A DNA stretch of 64,000 nt from Linnemannia schmuckeri (GCA_029449235.1 JANATG010000005.1:682001-746000), one strand, 5' to 3'. Numbered from the stretch's first letter, positions 50,066 to 60,660 are shown. Numbers and translations are program-made. The notes: a model not told the origin generated them from the sequence alone.

Positions 50066-51707
50066 GGGGATGCTGGTTCGAGTGATGGTCGTTTGTTCGC
50101 CTGGCTTTGCAGTCCTGAAATCCGGCAGCACATCAGGCGGAAGATCAAAAACAGATTCTGACTCGGCGTATGACGACGCCTGAGAGGCTGGCCGCTCCCA
50201 TGAAGTCCTCTCCGGTCTCCAGGATCCAGCTTGATCGTCCCTCCCCTGACCAATCTTGCTTGCTTCGTGCTTCTTCAGTCTCTCAGACAAAGGCTTCTTC
50301 CATTCGTCTTCCGGGATAAATCCTGCATCAAGATCGAACTGCTCCGGTGAACTCTCTCGATGTACCTCAGATACGAACTCTTGGGAGCCAGACTTTGGTA
50401 GGGCGAGACCTGGGTAAACTTCGCTGTATCTCTTGCGTTCGGATTCATGGTCCACAGAGCGCGTTGGCGAGCTGTCCTCAGGATGATAGTCGCTCCATCC
50501 CTGGCTATAGTTGTCGCTCTCATCCTCACTTGACTGGCCATTGTCGTTATCGCCCTCTGATGCTGCCGAGTTGATCCCTTTCTGCTGGGGGGTTACCATC
50601 ATTCCCGAAGATGTATTCAAGAGTATCCACTCTCCGTCTCGCATTGCCCAGTACTCCTTGTTCCTCTGTTCAACCAGGACTGTGTTGGTATATTCGCCGT
50701 TGTAGGTCATAGTAGGCTCAGGTGCATCTCCCCAGTTGTCGCCGTCGTACGATTGTCCGCCATGTCTGCTCTGCTTGTCAGAAAATGCCTGTGTAGATCG
50801 ATTGGGTCGGATTAGGTCGAGGATGTTCGAGGGAGCCCAGTACTTTGTCAACTCGTCCAGAACTACCTCCTTCTCATCGGCAACTTCATCTTCCTCGGGT
50901 GCGCCCCACCGTTCTGTCCGCTTCAATCCCCAGACATCATCCTCGGCATCGTCCGTCATACGATCTCCTCGATTTTCAACATGTCGGCGACTGAATTCTT
51001 GGTTCCCTGGATCCCTTGAGTACCATTGATGATGGTTGTCCCGATCAGGGGTGTTGTTTGCTCCTGGTCTCTGACGGGCTACGTGACGACTCGAGCGCTC
51101 GTGGTAATCCTGACGCTCCTGGTAGACTGGCCGTTCGCGGTGCTGCAGGCGCTGGGGATGCTCCTGACGCTGGTGATGCTGGTTGTTCGAGTCAGAGCGG
51201 TCATCCTCCCATGCAACCTCAGGAAGAGGCTTGAATCCAGCGTTGGAGTCACTTTCACTGCGCTCTCCCTCTGTGCGCCAGTTGTCGTCATCAGTCCCTT
51301 GACCGTCGATGCTCCGTTGATCTCCGCTATAATAGTCTCCGTTACGGTAATGTTGTTTCTTTCTTGTTCCAGTCGACTGTTTCATCGCCTCGATATCAAA
51401 TTCGAATCCCCATCCAGCACCACCTCCACCACTTCCTCGTTCGTTCCGAGCGTCCAGGACGGAAGATGAGTTCATCGTTGCAAAGTCCTGCTTAGGCGAG
51501 TCTGTTTCATGGTCACTCCACGAAGCTTCATGTGATCCTGAACCATGGGCAGTTGCTAGATGGAATCAGAACAATAGAAATTACATTATGATTAAACGAG
51601 GCTGTAATGAAATCGCTTTGATTCCATCGCTTTTGTCTCCCGTTGTTCTGTTCATCCCGAAAGAGCGTACCTTCCGTGGGCGTTATGATATCGGATCTGT
51701 GCGACAT
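48509..51707 (-). CDS. Uncharacterised protein with long polyasparagine tract
   Basis: Four exons on the minus strand: 51707-51671, 51555-48809, an 18-nt microexon 48760-48743, and 48646-48509, giving 979 aa. The N-terminal half is charged and Asp/Arg/Gln/His-rich. A segment near VLVEQRNKEYWAMRDGEW looks structured. An Asn tract of about 100 residues broken by Ser lies at about 508-605. The C-terminal half has repeated acidic-leucine motifs (VLLVDLDD, ALDLLG, LVDLLA, VLDIFA, VFDLFG), which resemble clathrin or adaptor-binding boxes. The last 60 residues (LKDMVERFCIQYDMQSYEM, then a KKKK cluster) are helical and look conserved. The family is not recognised. An endocytic or trafficking role is speculation from the DLL/DLF-like motifs only. 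Confidence 0.75.
49765..50066 (-). repeat. AAC/AAT tract coding polyasparagine
   Basis: About 300 nt of AAC and AAT codons with some AGC/AAC mixtures on the minus strand. In the opposite strand it creates spurious long poly-Leu and poly-Val frames. Confidence 0.9.
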
Positions 51708-53211
51708 GGTTTGTGGTGGGTGGTGAAAGCTGGGCTAGTGGTCGATGTGGTTATAGTTGTAGTTGTAGTTGTTGAGGCTGCTATGGTGATTTTGGTGGGT
51801 TGAGGAAAAGTCGTTCCTGGAGAGTGTTTTGTCGAGACGAGATCCTCAGCGACCGGCAAGGTCATGGTTTTCCTTGAGCAGGGACGACTTTTAGTGGGGC
51901 GGATAAGAATGGGAAACAAAGGAAAGAGAGAAGAAAGAGAGCGAAGCTTTTTAATTAGAAGAGACAAAAAAAAATGAAGGTCGCAGTGTGCCACCAAAAC
52001 ATTGTTATAAAATAGTCTCTTTTTTTTTAGACCATTGTTGTTTGACACCATATCAACGCAATATTGAAGCAAAAGCAGTGAGGCAAAATGACGATGGGAG
52101 GAAAAGGTGGTCATGCTGCCTACATCAAGCATACTATTCACGTCTTGTTTCCTTTCTTCTTTTGTCGAGCAGAGACTGCGCTCATCAAACGGAACAATAA
52201 CCTTGAAACACCTCAAGCGCACCCAAGAAAACATAAAAAACACAAAAAGGGAGGCAAGTTGGTCCTTGACACCATTGCCAGGTCACGGCGAGCTTGAATA
52301 AAAAAAATCAGTGGCGTGTGTGTGCAAGGAGTAATTATCGATTTTTTTTGTCTTGGCTATGTCGGCTTACGATATGCGCTAGTGTGTGCCGGTAATGGTG
52401 GTGGCGGTCGTGGTGTTATGTTGTCCTCAGTGAGTATGTAGGTGAGCGTGTGTGCGTATGTGAGTAAATTGGTCGAGTGGTGGAGTGTCCGTGTGTCTGT
52501 GTGTGCGTTTTTTTTTTTTCAGTGGTCCGGTGATAAAAATAAAATAAAAAACGCGGTCGGTCTGGTCCCGGGCTCATGGCTCCTTCTTATTCAACTGCTC
52601 CTCCCCCTGTCTCTTCTGCTGCTGAACCCTCGAGGCAGGAAGACAAGGGCGAGACGAGACACGACAGAATTGCAGGGAAACAGTTCAGGGAAAAGAAAAC
52701 TGCGAACAGGACACGAAAAGAGAAAGCGAGTGTGCACACTACCACCAGACTGAATTTTATTTTTTACCCCCTTTCTGTCTTTTTTCCTTTTTTTTCATTA
52801 TTTTCTTTCACCCCCTTTGCCACTCTGCGATCGACATCGACATCAGCAAAAAACGACATCGACACTCTCTCAGTCACTAACACACGCATACGCACACACG
52901 CACACCAAGAACAACAATAACCAAGCAACTCAGTCCAACGTAAGATCATGCCCCTTCCCTCCATCCCCTTACTCGCAGCTCGCACTCTAGAAAAAACCAC
53001 GTCAGTCGTCTGCAGTGCTTGGCTCTGGCACTGGCTCTTGGCTGGAAACCCGACAAGAAATATACCTCCACGTCGAGTTATACACAGGAGGGCAGATGCT
53101 CCCAGATGACAGATGACCACAAACAGCAAAACAGCAAACAAGACGGATGGACTTGCACCAGCGTCAAACAAGGGGCTCTACAGGAAGGCTGCTCAACTCT
53201 CCAGCACCATC

Positions 53212-53242
<31 letters not shown>

Positions 53243-53532
53243 GAGTAGGTTGGGCAGATGATGGCATCCAACCTCCTGGCCTTTTTTACGACCCTACCTT
53301 CACCTTTGACGTCGACAAACAGGAGGCAAGGACGCGGCTGGCTCAACAGAGCAGACAAGATCTTGTTTTTTTTTTTTCTTTTTGCTTTTTTGACTCAATC
53401 GACTAACTTTCCTGCTGCCCTTTAATCCTTTCGTCCTCCTGACCTTTTTCTCCTTTTCATCACCAGCAGCACCTCAACTCAGCACTCAACAAAAAACCAC
53501 CAACCCAGTACCAACCCACAAGGAATTCGATC
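51708..53532. promoter_or_regulatory. Shared divergent promoter region
   Basis: This 1.8-kb gap lies between the polyasparagine gene and the phosphatase gene. It has sense-strand pyrimidine patches on the right side (52740-52830, 53400-53460), an A run of 26 (53217-53242), and a CAA/ACC-rich stretch right before the phosphatase ATG. I see no gene in it. Confidence 0.5.
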
Positions 53533-56084
53533 ATGGGTCAAACGCTTTCTGCACCAATCACCGACAAGCACTCGTCCGCGGGTCACGACAAGCGGTTCGC
53601 ATACGGAGCCTCTGCCATGCAAGGATGGCGAATCAGTATCACCAATCGTGTCAAACCCTTCATCTTTCCTTTCCCCAATTCTCGCTTTTTGTCATGTCGT
53701 TGTTGTCGCTGATTTGCTGTACATGTGCCATGTTCTTGTTTTTCCTTTCTGAACCTGTTCCTGGAGATCGAGCTTGTTTTTACTTGTTATTTTCTGCTTG
53801 TTCTCTTCATGTTTTCCAACCATACAAACCTATCATCTATATCGGCCACCGAGCTGTATTATCCTTGACTCTTCGCCTTGCATGTTCTTTTGCTTTCTTC
53901 TTTCCTTCCTGTCACTACCTGCTTTTATTCAAATAGCCATGGAAGGTATGTTGACAGATGTCACGGCTATGTCACGATACCATTGTTTTTCAAAACAACG
54001 ATATTTTTTTGCCGTCCAATGTTGGCTAATCACGCTCACCTTACTCCAAAATAATCGTAGATGCCCATACCACGCTGTTGAACGTCGAGGACGCAGAGGG
54101 AACAGCTTTCTTCGCGGTTTATGACGGACATGGAGGTAGGTCGCTCTGACTGCACCTACGCATGCCTATGACGAACGTTCACAATTTTGCGATGACCAGG
54201 AAAAAACAGGACTGACAGGCCCTTTATCCCATCATCGTGTCATTCGTCTAGGCTCCAATGTCGCCAAGTACAGCGGAGAAGGTCTGCACAAAAGAATTGT
54301 TGCTGACAAGGCGTTTGCTAAGGGCGACTTCTTGGCTGCCATCAAGAACGGATTCTTGGAAATGGACAGGGCTCTTCGCTATGGTATGTTGTTAATTTCT
54401 GCCAAACACGGATCATCGAGACCTGGTGTTGCGCAAAGCTGGTGCAGCAAAGGACATTCATCCTAAGCTAATCCACCATTTTACGCATCTCAAAAATAAT
54501 ACTAGATCCTGAATACGGCGGAGATTCTTCAGGATGCACAGCCATCACTGCAACCATTACCGATAAGAACGTCCTCTACGTGGTATGTGGCCGTTTTGCA
54601 TGGACGCTTATCTTACTAGGGATAATCTCATAACGACTTGGCTCTGGGATTTTCGATGCTACGTATGCAATACTGGCCCATCACTCTTGACTATATACTT
54701 AGTCTCATAAGATGCCTTGTTTTTGCGCCTGATCGACTCCTGGAATTTCCAGGAGTTCACTATGACAGTGGCGTCACTTGGGCTGGCGCAGTGGATTAAT
54801 CTATGGAAGGAGCGTGATGGTGTTCGAGACAGGATGCATTGAATACGACATTAGTATATTGACAGCCACGCGGTCGGTTTTGAACCATTTTATATAGGGT
54901 AACGCTGGAGACTCTCGCGCAGTCCTTTCTAGCGACGGAACCGCCATCGCTCTTTCGAACGACCACAAGCCCGTCAACAAAGGTATGGAAAACGGTCGCA
55001 CGATCTGAATTGCGCATTGACAGCCTAGTGCAGGGGCATCAGGCCTGTTTTTAGTGTGATATGTTTCAGAACTCAAAATTTAGCGAGGGGCTGCTTTTCA
55101 TCAGTTAATTGATTTTTGTAGATGCATGACACGACTTTGGGATCCAGCTTCAATGGCCACTAACGAACGACTCTTCTCTTCCTTCATTTTACCTGCGCCC
55201 ATCTGTATGGTTCCTCTTTATCTTTTGCTGAATCTGCCGTACAAACAGAGGAGTCAAGAAGAATTGTCGCCGCGGGAGGATTTGTCGAGTACGGACGTGT
55301 CAACGGAAGCCTTGCTCTGTCGCGTGCCTTGGGTGACTTTGAGTTCAAGATGAATGCCACTCTGGGACCCGATGATCAGATCGTCACCGGTATGTTTGTG
55401 GAGCTAAAGCTTATTGCTGGAATGGATGTATATCCTTCATATACGAAGAGAAGACATCTCTAACTTTAATACTGACTTTATACCCTTAGCCAACCCTGTC
55501 ATTGTCGAGCACAAGTTAACTGAGGAAGACGAATTTCTTGTTCTTGCCTGCGATGGTATGTGTTAACTTGCTGCTACTGTTTTACGTAGGGATGCAGAAC
55601 TTCGCCCATGACATGATCGACTCACACTCAGCTGTTATGTTGTATGAAACCAGGTATTTGGGATTGCATGACCTCCCAGGAGGTGATTACCTATGTTCGC
55701 AAGGGAATTTCCGAGAAGGTGCCTTTGGATCAGTTGTGCGAGATGACAATGGACCACTGCTTGGCTTCGGACAGCGGCATGACAGGAGTCGGATGCGACA
55801 ACATGACGATGGTGATTGTTGCCATCCTGAACGGAAAGACCCTGGAGGAATGGTACGAGCACATTGCTCAGCGTGTTGCCATTCGTCTTGGACCAGCCGA
55901 TTCGAAGGTCCGCCCCAACGGCGATGAGGACCCTGAGACGTTCAACGAGGCAACCGCTGAGAAGGCTGAGGCAACCGTTGAGAAGGCTGAGGCGACAGCG
56001 CCATCAACAGAGGTCGAGGAACCCAAGGCTGTGGAGACGGCAGATGCTGACAAAAAGGAGGAACAACCAGAGAGCAGCGTTTAA
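53533..56084 (+). CDS. PP2C-type Ser/Thr protein phosphatase (PTC2/3-like)
   Basis: Nine exons: 53533-53635, 53937-53945 (9 nt), 54061-54135, 54252-54383, 54506-54582, 54898-54982, 55249-55389, 55490-55555 and 55654-56084, giving 372 aa, all in frame. PP2C motifs occur in order: MQGWRITMEDAHT (29-41), FFAVYDGHGG (to 63), SSGCTAITATI, GNAGDSRAV, LALSRALGDFEFK, LACDGIWDCMTSQEV and GVGCDNMTMV. The Asp residues in MED, YDGHGG, ACDG and GCDN are the two-metal ligands. The N terminus MGQTLS fits an N-myristoylation signal. In yeast Ptc2/Ptc3 inactivate Hog1 and Rad53. The tail after the domain is an Ala/Glu-rich repeat with EKAEAT copies. The tiny second exon codes only the TMED junction. Confidence 0.96.
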
Positions 56085-56611
56085 GTGTGCAGAAGATGAG
56101 GAGGAGGAAAGGAGGTCACATACGATGTCATCGTGCCTCTTTCTCGTTTTTTTTTTTCCACGTTCTAGTTAGTTGCTATCTTCTTTCTTCTTTTCTTACT
56201 TTTTTTCTCTCGAGCTACCAACTTTTTTATTATCTTTTGCACTAAAAAACAAGAGAAATCGACGATTCAAACATAAGCAAAAATAGCATGCATACAGCAG
56301 TCCCCGATGATGAAGTGACCGAGGCTCTCTAAGAACTGGCGAGGCTGTTGTTCCAACGGCGGCGTTGCGCAGTGGCATGTTGTCAAGATTTTCTCCGTTC
56401 CCTTAATCTGTGTCACAGCCAACACCATAAAAGGTCTCAACGTCCTCTCCTTCTCCCCGTCTTCTGCTCCTCTTCCATCAACCACTCTCACTCCTCACTC
56501 TCTTGCGTTTGCATATATACTCATCGCTCCCCTTCTCATTCTCACCACTCCCAGCGCCCACTCCAAGATTCACCCTCCATCCATACTCATTCATTCACTC
56601 ACACAGACAGC
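56085..56611 (+). promoter_or_regulatory. Intergenic gap between tandem genes
   Basis: This 527-nt gap separates the phosphatase stop from the acyltransferase ATG, same strand. A pyrimidine-rich patch right after the stop and another at 56390-56600 that becomes CA-rich before the ATG suggest a 3' UTR followed by a separate leader. Confidence 0.5.
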
Positions 56612-58141
56612 ATGAGTTTCCCTTTGGTTCGCAAGGTTGGCAACGTCGAACGCTATTCGCTGGCTCGAGCAAACGCCCAGATTTACACGAACGTTGTCGT
56701 CGGCGCCCGTCTTCATGAGCAACCCAAGTCAGGATCAACACATCTGCCCCGCGACCATGCCCAATGGGTCCAACTCCTGACAGGTCCACTGACTTGGCTC
56801 ATTCAGGAACATCCCAACCTGTCCGTCATCATTGGCGACCATCTCTCTGCCACTCCCGTCTTTTTGCAGATGCCCTCGGTCGACCTGTCGCGCATCATTA
56901 GGGTCACCTCCGTCGACCATCGGATCAACATCAACACGGTCCTGGAGGAAGAGCATCAAGCACACTTTGACAACTCAAGCACTGAGGTCCCTCTCTGGCG
57001 GATTGTGGTTGCCGAGGTCAAGGAAGATGGATCCTTCTTTTTGTTCTACAGCTACCAGCACACAATTGGTGATGGACGTGCAGGCCTGGGACTGGTGGAA
57101 CAACTGATTGAGCGGCTCAACATTCAAGCGGCGACCGACGAGCCTCAAACTTTGCCCAGTGTCGTGGCGATTCCTTCCGCTGTCAGACCTATGCCAGACA
57201 ACTTGGAGATCATTGTCGATTGCTCACCAAGCGTAAGTCTTTTGGTCAAGGAGGCCATGATGTCGCTCGTTTTGCCGGCGTTCGTCAAGAGGGCCCTGGA
57301 GAAGAAGTACTGGGCTGGAGAATTTGATGCCACGCTGAAGGTACCCAATGAGACACAAGTAGTAGCCATGTACCTGACCAAAGAGGAAACCGCCCAGGTG
57401 ATCCAAGCGGCCAAGGCCCACAAGACAACCGTTCATACGGTTCTCCTGGCCGCCTCGGCTTTTGCCACCAAGCTTGTCTTCCTGTCCGACCCCGCCGGAG
57501 ACAACCAACAGGGACCTACCACCACCAAGGATGCCATGAAGTTTACATCACCTTGTACCCTTCGCCCCATCATTGGTTCCCCGCTCACGCCCTATGTTCA
57601 AGGCAACTACACGTCCGAAATTGCCTCCAAGGATGTCAAGATCAAGCTCGAGACTGGATTTTGGGATGTGGCACAACGGTTCCGCAAGCAGTTGGTCGCC
57701 GAGACCTCCAAGCCCAAAGGCCTCTATGGTCACGTTGGCCTCCTTGAGTATCTCCCGAAGGAGCAGGGTGGGTGGGAAAAGTTCCTCTGCGAACAGGTAG
57801 AGAAGGAGCAGCATGGACGCGAGGCAACCCTCCAGATCTCGAACCTTGGCGTGGGATTGAAACAGCCTGCAGATTCTCCTTTGAGCTTCAAGGTTTTGGA
57901 TGCCATGTTCTCGCAAGCTAGCAGTATTACTGCCGCGGCCCTTACCTTCAACGCTGCGACGGCCAACGGTGTTCTCCTGGTCACCTCTGCCTGGCAAAAG
58001 TCTGCCTTTACCGGACGTGACCGCGGTGAGCTGCACATGAACGAGTTCAAGAGGATCCTTTTGGAGGCCACCCAATCCGGGAAGACCGATTATCGATTCC
58101 GGGAAGTCTTTCCCTCTCCTCTTACCTCCAAGTCTCAGTAG
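56612..58141 (+). CDS. HXXXD acyltransferase (alcohol acetyltransferase-like)
   Basis: A single uninterrupted frame of 509 aa, the only intron-free gene of the window. His150 and Asp154 in YSYQHTIGDGRAG form the HXXXD catalytic motif of the CoA-dependent acyltransferase/condensation superfamily, with the usual N-terminal partner half before it. The second half contains APYVQGNYTSEI-like sequence around TPYVQGNYTSEIA and a final segment with AALTFNAATANGVLLVTSAW. Fungal members of this type include alcohol O-acetyltransferases and Sli1. Substrate cannot be told. The start is the ATG where the CA-rich leader ends; the open frame extends upstream but the added residues are low-complexity. The lack of introns is unlike its neighbours. 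Confidence 0.82.
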   Translation: MSFPLVRKVGNVERYSLARANAQIYTNVVVGARLHEQPKSGSTHLPRDHAQWVQLLTGPLTWLIQEHPNLSVIIGDHLSATPVFLQMPSVDLSRIIRVTSVDHRININTVLEEEHQAHFDNSSTEVPLWRIVVAEVKEDGSFFLFYSYQHTIGDGRAGLGLVEQLIERLNIQAATDEPQTLPSVVAIPSAVRPMPDNLEIIVDCSPSVSLLVKEAMMSLVLPAFVKRALEKKYWAGEFDATLKVPNETQVVAMYLTKEETAQVIQAAKAHKTTVHTVLLAASAFATKLVFLSDPAGDNQQGPTTTKDAMKFTSPCTLRPIIGSPLTPYVQGNYTSEIASKDVKIKLETGFWDVAQRFRKQLVAETSKPKGLYGHVGLLEYLPKEQGGWEKFLCEQVEKEQHGREATLQISNLGVGLKQPADSPLSFKVLDAMFSQASSITAAALTFNAATANGVLLVTSAWQKSAFTGRDRGELHMNEFKRILLEATQSGKTDYRFREVFPSPLTSKSQ

Positions 58142-58535
58142 AGACTTTTTTTCCCCTTTTCTTTTCCATTTTATCATACCTCACCCAAATAGAAAACATT
58201 CCCTAATAGCGATGACATGCCCACGCGCAATAGAATACCACAATAAGTTTACAAGTTTTTGAAACGAATCTCTTTCTTCTCTCTAAGCTTAAAAAAATTG
58301 GCATGTTTCTCTCTTCTCTTCTCTCTCTTCTCTCTCGTCTCTCTCTCCAAACCTAAAAAAAATTGGGGTCTGCCAGAAGAAAGTAACAGTTAACCCGGAA
58401 ATTGAACCCAGCCCTCCACTCTGTATAGGGTATTTGTACTATTTTGTTTATATTAAGGTAACAGTAATCACCATTTCAGCCCTTTTTTTGTTTTTTTATC
58501 TTCCGTTGAAACTGTAAGAAGTCTTAGAAGTCTTC

Positions 58536-58650
58536 CGTTACAGCCATGAAGAGCAGCGGCAATTGTTGCGTAGAGTCAGGTTGTGGACTGGATTACGATT
58601 GATGGATGGCGACTGAAAGAGTTTGGTATGTAGTCCCCTTTCACTTTCAA
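58536..58650 (+). repeat. Dispersed repeat, copy A
   Basis: About 115 nt sharing long identical words with 60743-60853, including GAGCAGCGGCAATTGTTGCG and GGTATGTAGTCCCCTT, in the same order and orientation with scattered substitutions. No known element is recognised. Confidence 0.8.
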
Positions 58651-59083
58651 ATGCCTCCCTTGGGCTTTTTACGATGGAAAAAAAATTGCGTAAAAAAAAA
58701 ATCTAGGCGCGCTGCCTGCGTAAATGCTTATATTTCATTTGTTTTCATACTTTGATGATCGTGTCAGAGCACAAACGACTGCCTGTTTTTTTTTATCCGA
58801 TTGCACAAGCTACACATTGGCCTATTTTTTTCGTTCTTTTCTTTTCTTTTTTGTTCTTGATTGTTCATGCTTTTTTTTGGGCTTCCGGGTGCTCTGTCAC
58901 ACAATGGTGTCGTGGATCGAAGTCGAATGTTGGGAGCGGATTATATCAGGGTTTGGTCTGATGAGCAGAATGGTATGGAAGGGTTGTGGATGGGAGCGGG
59001 AAGGGAATGATAATGAAAGGTGTATATCGAGAAGACTCTGTAACAAACTATACCTACTGTCTTTCATACTAAATGAGGATAGT

Positions 59084-59118
59084 GGCGTCGGTGGCTAGCA
59101 CCGACGCCACTATTCTTC
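59084..59118. repeat. Perfect 15-bp inverted repeat (hairpin)
   Basis: Arms ATAGTGGCGTCGGTG and CACCGACGCCACTAT flank a five-base GCTAG loop. It is GC-rich in an otherwise AT-rich stretch. It could be a strong RNA or DNA hairpin or the remnant of a mobile element end. It is not next to a coding stop. Confidence 0.85.
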
Positions 59119-59783
59119 CTTTGACGCGCGAGTCTGCGTTGTCTGCAACAAATGGCTTCTTTTTTCTTTTCTTTTTGTTTCTTTTTTGTGCTTGGAGCTC
59201 ATACTTTCCTGTTGCGAGTACACTGGCCGCACATTGAGTTCTTTTTTTTCTCTTTCTTTTCGCTTCTTTTTCGTTCCTTGACTAACTTTTTTTTTTCTTT
59301 CATCCGAGTATATTGCCACATAATAAGTTTATTTTCCTCCTTTTTTGGTCTTGGTGTGTATGTCCGGTTACAAGCACCAAATTGAATTTTTCTCCTCTTT
59401 GTAAATGTGAGCCAAGAGGGAAATAACACTAAAGTGCACTGGCCACGATTCTTGGAAGTTGGAACATATCTGTAGGCTTGACTCCACTTCCTCCGAGAAG
59501 TGAGCATGAGGTTTGCTATTGGACCAATTAATCAAGTGAACAACAGACGCGGTCGTGAGAACCCAAAAAGGAGCCTCGCTCTCCTTTCGTCTTTCAATGC
59601 ACCAAGCTATTCACAACAAAAAAAAAAAAAAAAAAAAAGCACCGAGCTTCTCGCAATGCTATCGTAGCCTGCTCAAACCTGGATGATCAAAGGGGAAGTT
59701 GCATACCTTGCTGCTGTGAAAACACTTGACCCTCTTACGCGTATCACTCACCGGTGCCTTGGGATCTTTTAGGGTTTTTTAAA

Positions 59784-59804
59784 AACTCAGAACCCTTCTG
59801 AGTT
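59784..59804. repeat. Small perfect hairpin downstream of the tRNA
   Basis: Nine-base arms AACTCAGAA and TTCTGAGTT flank a CCC loop. Read on the minus strand it lies about 70 nt past the tRNA 3' end and is followed by T5. The nearby minus-strand T7 (59814-59808) could end Pol III transcription. Confidence 0.6.
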
Positions 59805-59872
59805 ACTAAAAAAATAGAAGAGGCGCTCCCGGTACACCTTGAGTTAACTTCCGAGAAACCGCCTAATTTATA

Positions 59873-59945
59873 TGCTCACTGCAGGGATCGAACCTGCGGC
59901 CTTTGCGTTATTAGCACAACGCTCTACCGACTAAGCTAAGCGAGC
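59873..59945 (-). tRNA. tRNA-Ile (anticodon AAU)
   Basis: A complete 73-nt cloverleaf on the minus strand. The acceptor GCTCGCT pairs with AGTGAGC (one G-U), followed by discriminator A. The D arm is GCTTAGTCGGTAGAGC, with the A box. The anticodon stem TTGTG/CGCAA closes the loop CTAATAA, placing AAT at 34-36 with T33. The T arm GCAGG TTCGATC CCTGC contains a perfect B box. No intron is present. It reads AUU (and, after A34 to inosine, AUC) isoleucine codons. Confidence 0.93.
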
Positions 59946-60025
59946 TTCTTAAAACCTGAAAATTTTCAGTTTCCCATATTCCATCAGAAAATTCAAGTAC
60001 AAATCCACGTGACTAGTATTTGCCA

Positions 60026-60028
<3 letters not shown>

Positions 60029-60075
<47 letters not shown>
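60029..60075 (+). repeat. T47 homopolymer
   Basis: Forty-seven consecutive T directly upstream of the first SINE-like element. It could be the tail of another element inserted in the opposite direction. Confidence 0.95.
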
Positions 60076-60076
<1 letters not shown>

Positions 60077-60081
60077 GAGTT

Positions 60082-60472
60082 GATATGGATGGGCGGGCGA
60101 GCCCACCAAGTTGGTAAAGCTTCCCCCTCTCAGCGCGAGGGTCGTGGGTTCAGACCTACGAAGATACGCTCAATTAGGATTTGACGGTATTGCGCTAGTC
60201 TCCCCTGTCCAGGAGGCCTGAGATGAAATAGTTCTCAGACGTACGCAAGTGTATGGACAGAGTGAGTATGCCCACTATATGGCTACGTTACTCTGGTGAT
60301 GAGCCAGTCGGAATGCCGTGTGGAGCCTGCCAACAACGGCGGACCGCTTAGACCAACCTTTCAAGTGCTCAAGTACATTCTGTCGGGTAACCGGCTTCCT
60401 GCACAAGCATACTAAAAATGCCTCTGTGCAAAATAAGTACGCGCACCTAGTCAAGACTTAGCTTAAAAAAAA
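60082..60472 (+). mobile_element. tRNA-derived SINE-like element with A8 tail
   Basis: The 5' head (about 60090-60162) looks like a degenerate tRNA. It has an A-box-like CCACCAAGTTGG, a perfect anticodon-type stem CCCTC/GAGGG closing a seven-base loop TCAGCGC, and a B-box-like GGGTTCAGACC. About 300 nt of unrelated body without a coding frame follows, ending in A8 at 60465-60472. This is the organisation of a SINE. I could not find target-site duplications. Exact ends and family need other genomic copies. Confidence 0.65.
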
Positions 60473-60515
60473 TATCGTGTACTGCACAGATAGGCCTTGT
60501 CAGAGGCAATTCTAG

Positions 60516-60549
<34 letters not shown>

Positions 60550-60555
60550 TTTTTT
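60516..60555 (+). repeat. A30 joined to T10
   Basis: Thirty A followed directly by ten T. The T10 reads as the A tail of the minus-strand element on its right. Confidence 0.9.
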
Positions 60556-60660
60556 GGTGATGAGAACCACCCGTGTGGCGCTTCGCTAGCCACACATGAG
60601 GATCGAACCTGCCCTGGAGCGACCAAGGAACCACGCGCAGCTGATGAGCGGCTGTTGGAT
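60546..60660 (-). mobile_element. Second, short SINE-like element, opposite orientation
   Basis: Read on the minus strand, a tRNA-like head contains a perfect B box (GCAGGTTCGATCC), followed by a short hairpin-rich part (TGTGTGGCTAGCGAAGCGCCACAC) and an A10 tail at 60555-60546. The A box is poor. It may be a short SINE or a tRNA pseudogene retroposed with a tail. Confidence 0.5.

Noticed and set aside
49238..50183. Long poly-Val and poly-Leu frames on the + strand
   Set aside because: They arise only from the antisense of the polyasparagine tract.
58380..58425. B-box-like GGTTCAATTTCC on the minus strand followed by T-rich sequence
   Set aside because: No cloverleaf and no convincing A box; kept only as a weak hint of a decayed Pol III element.
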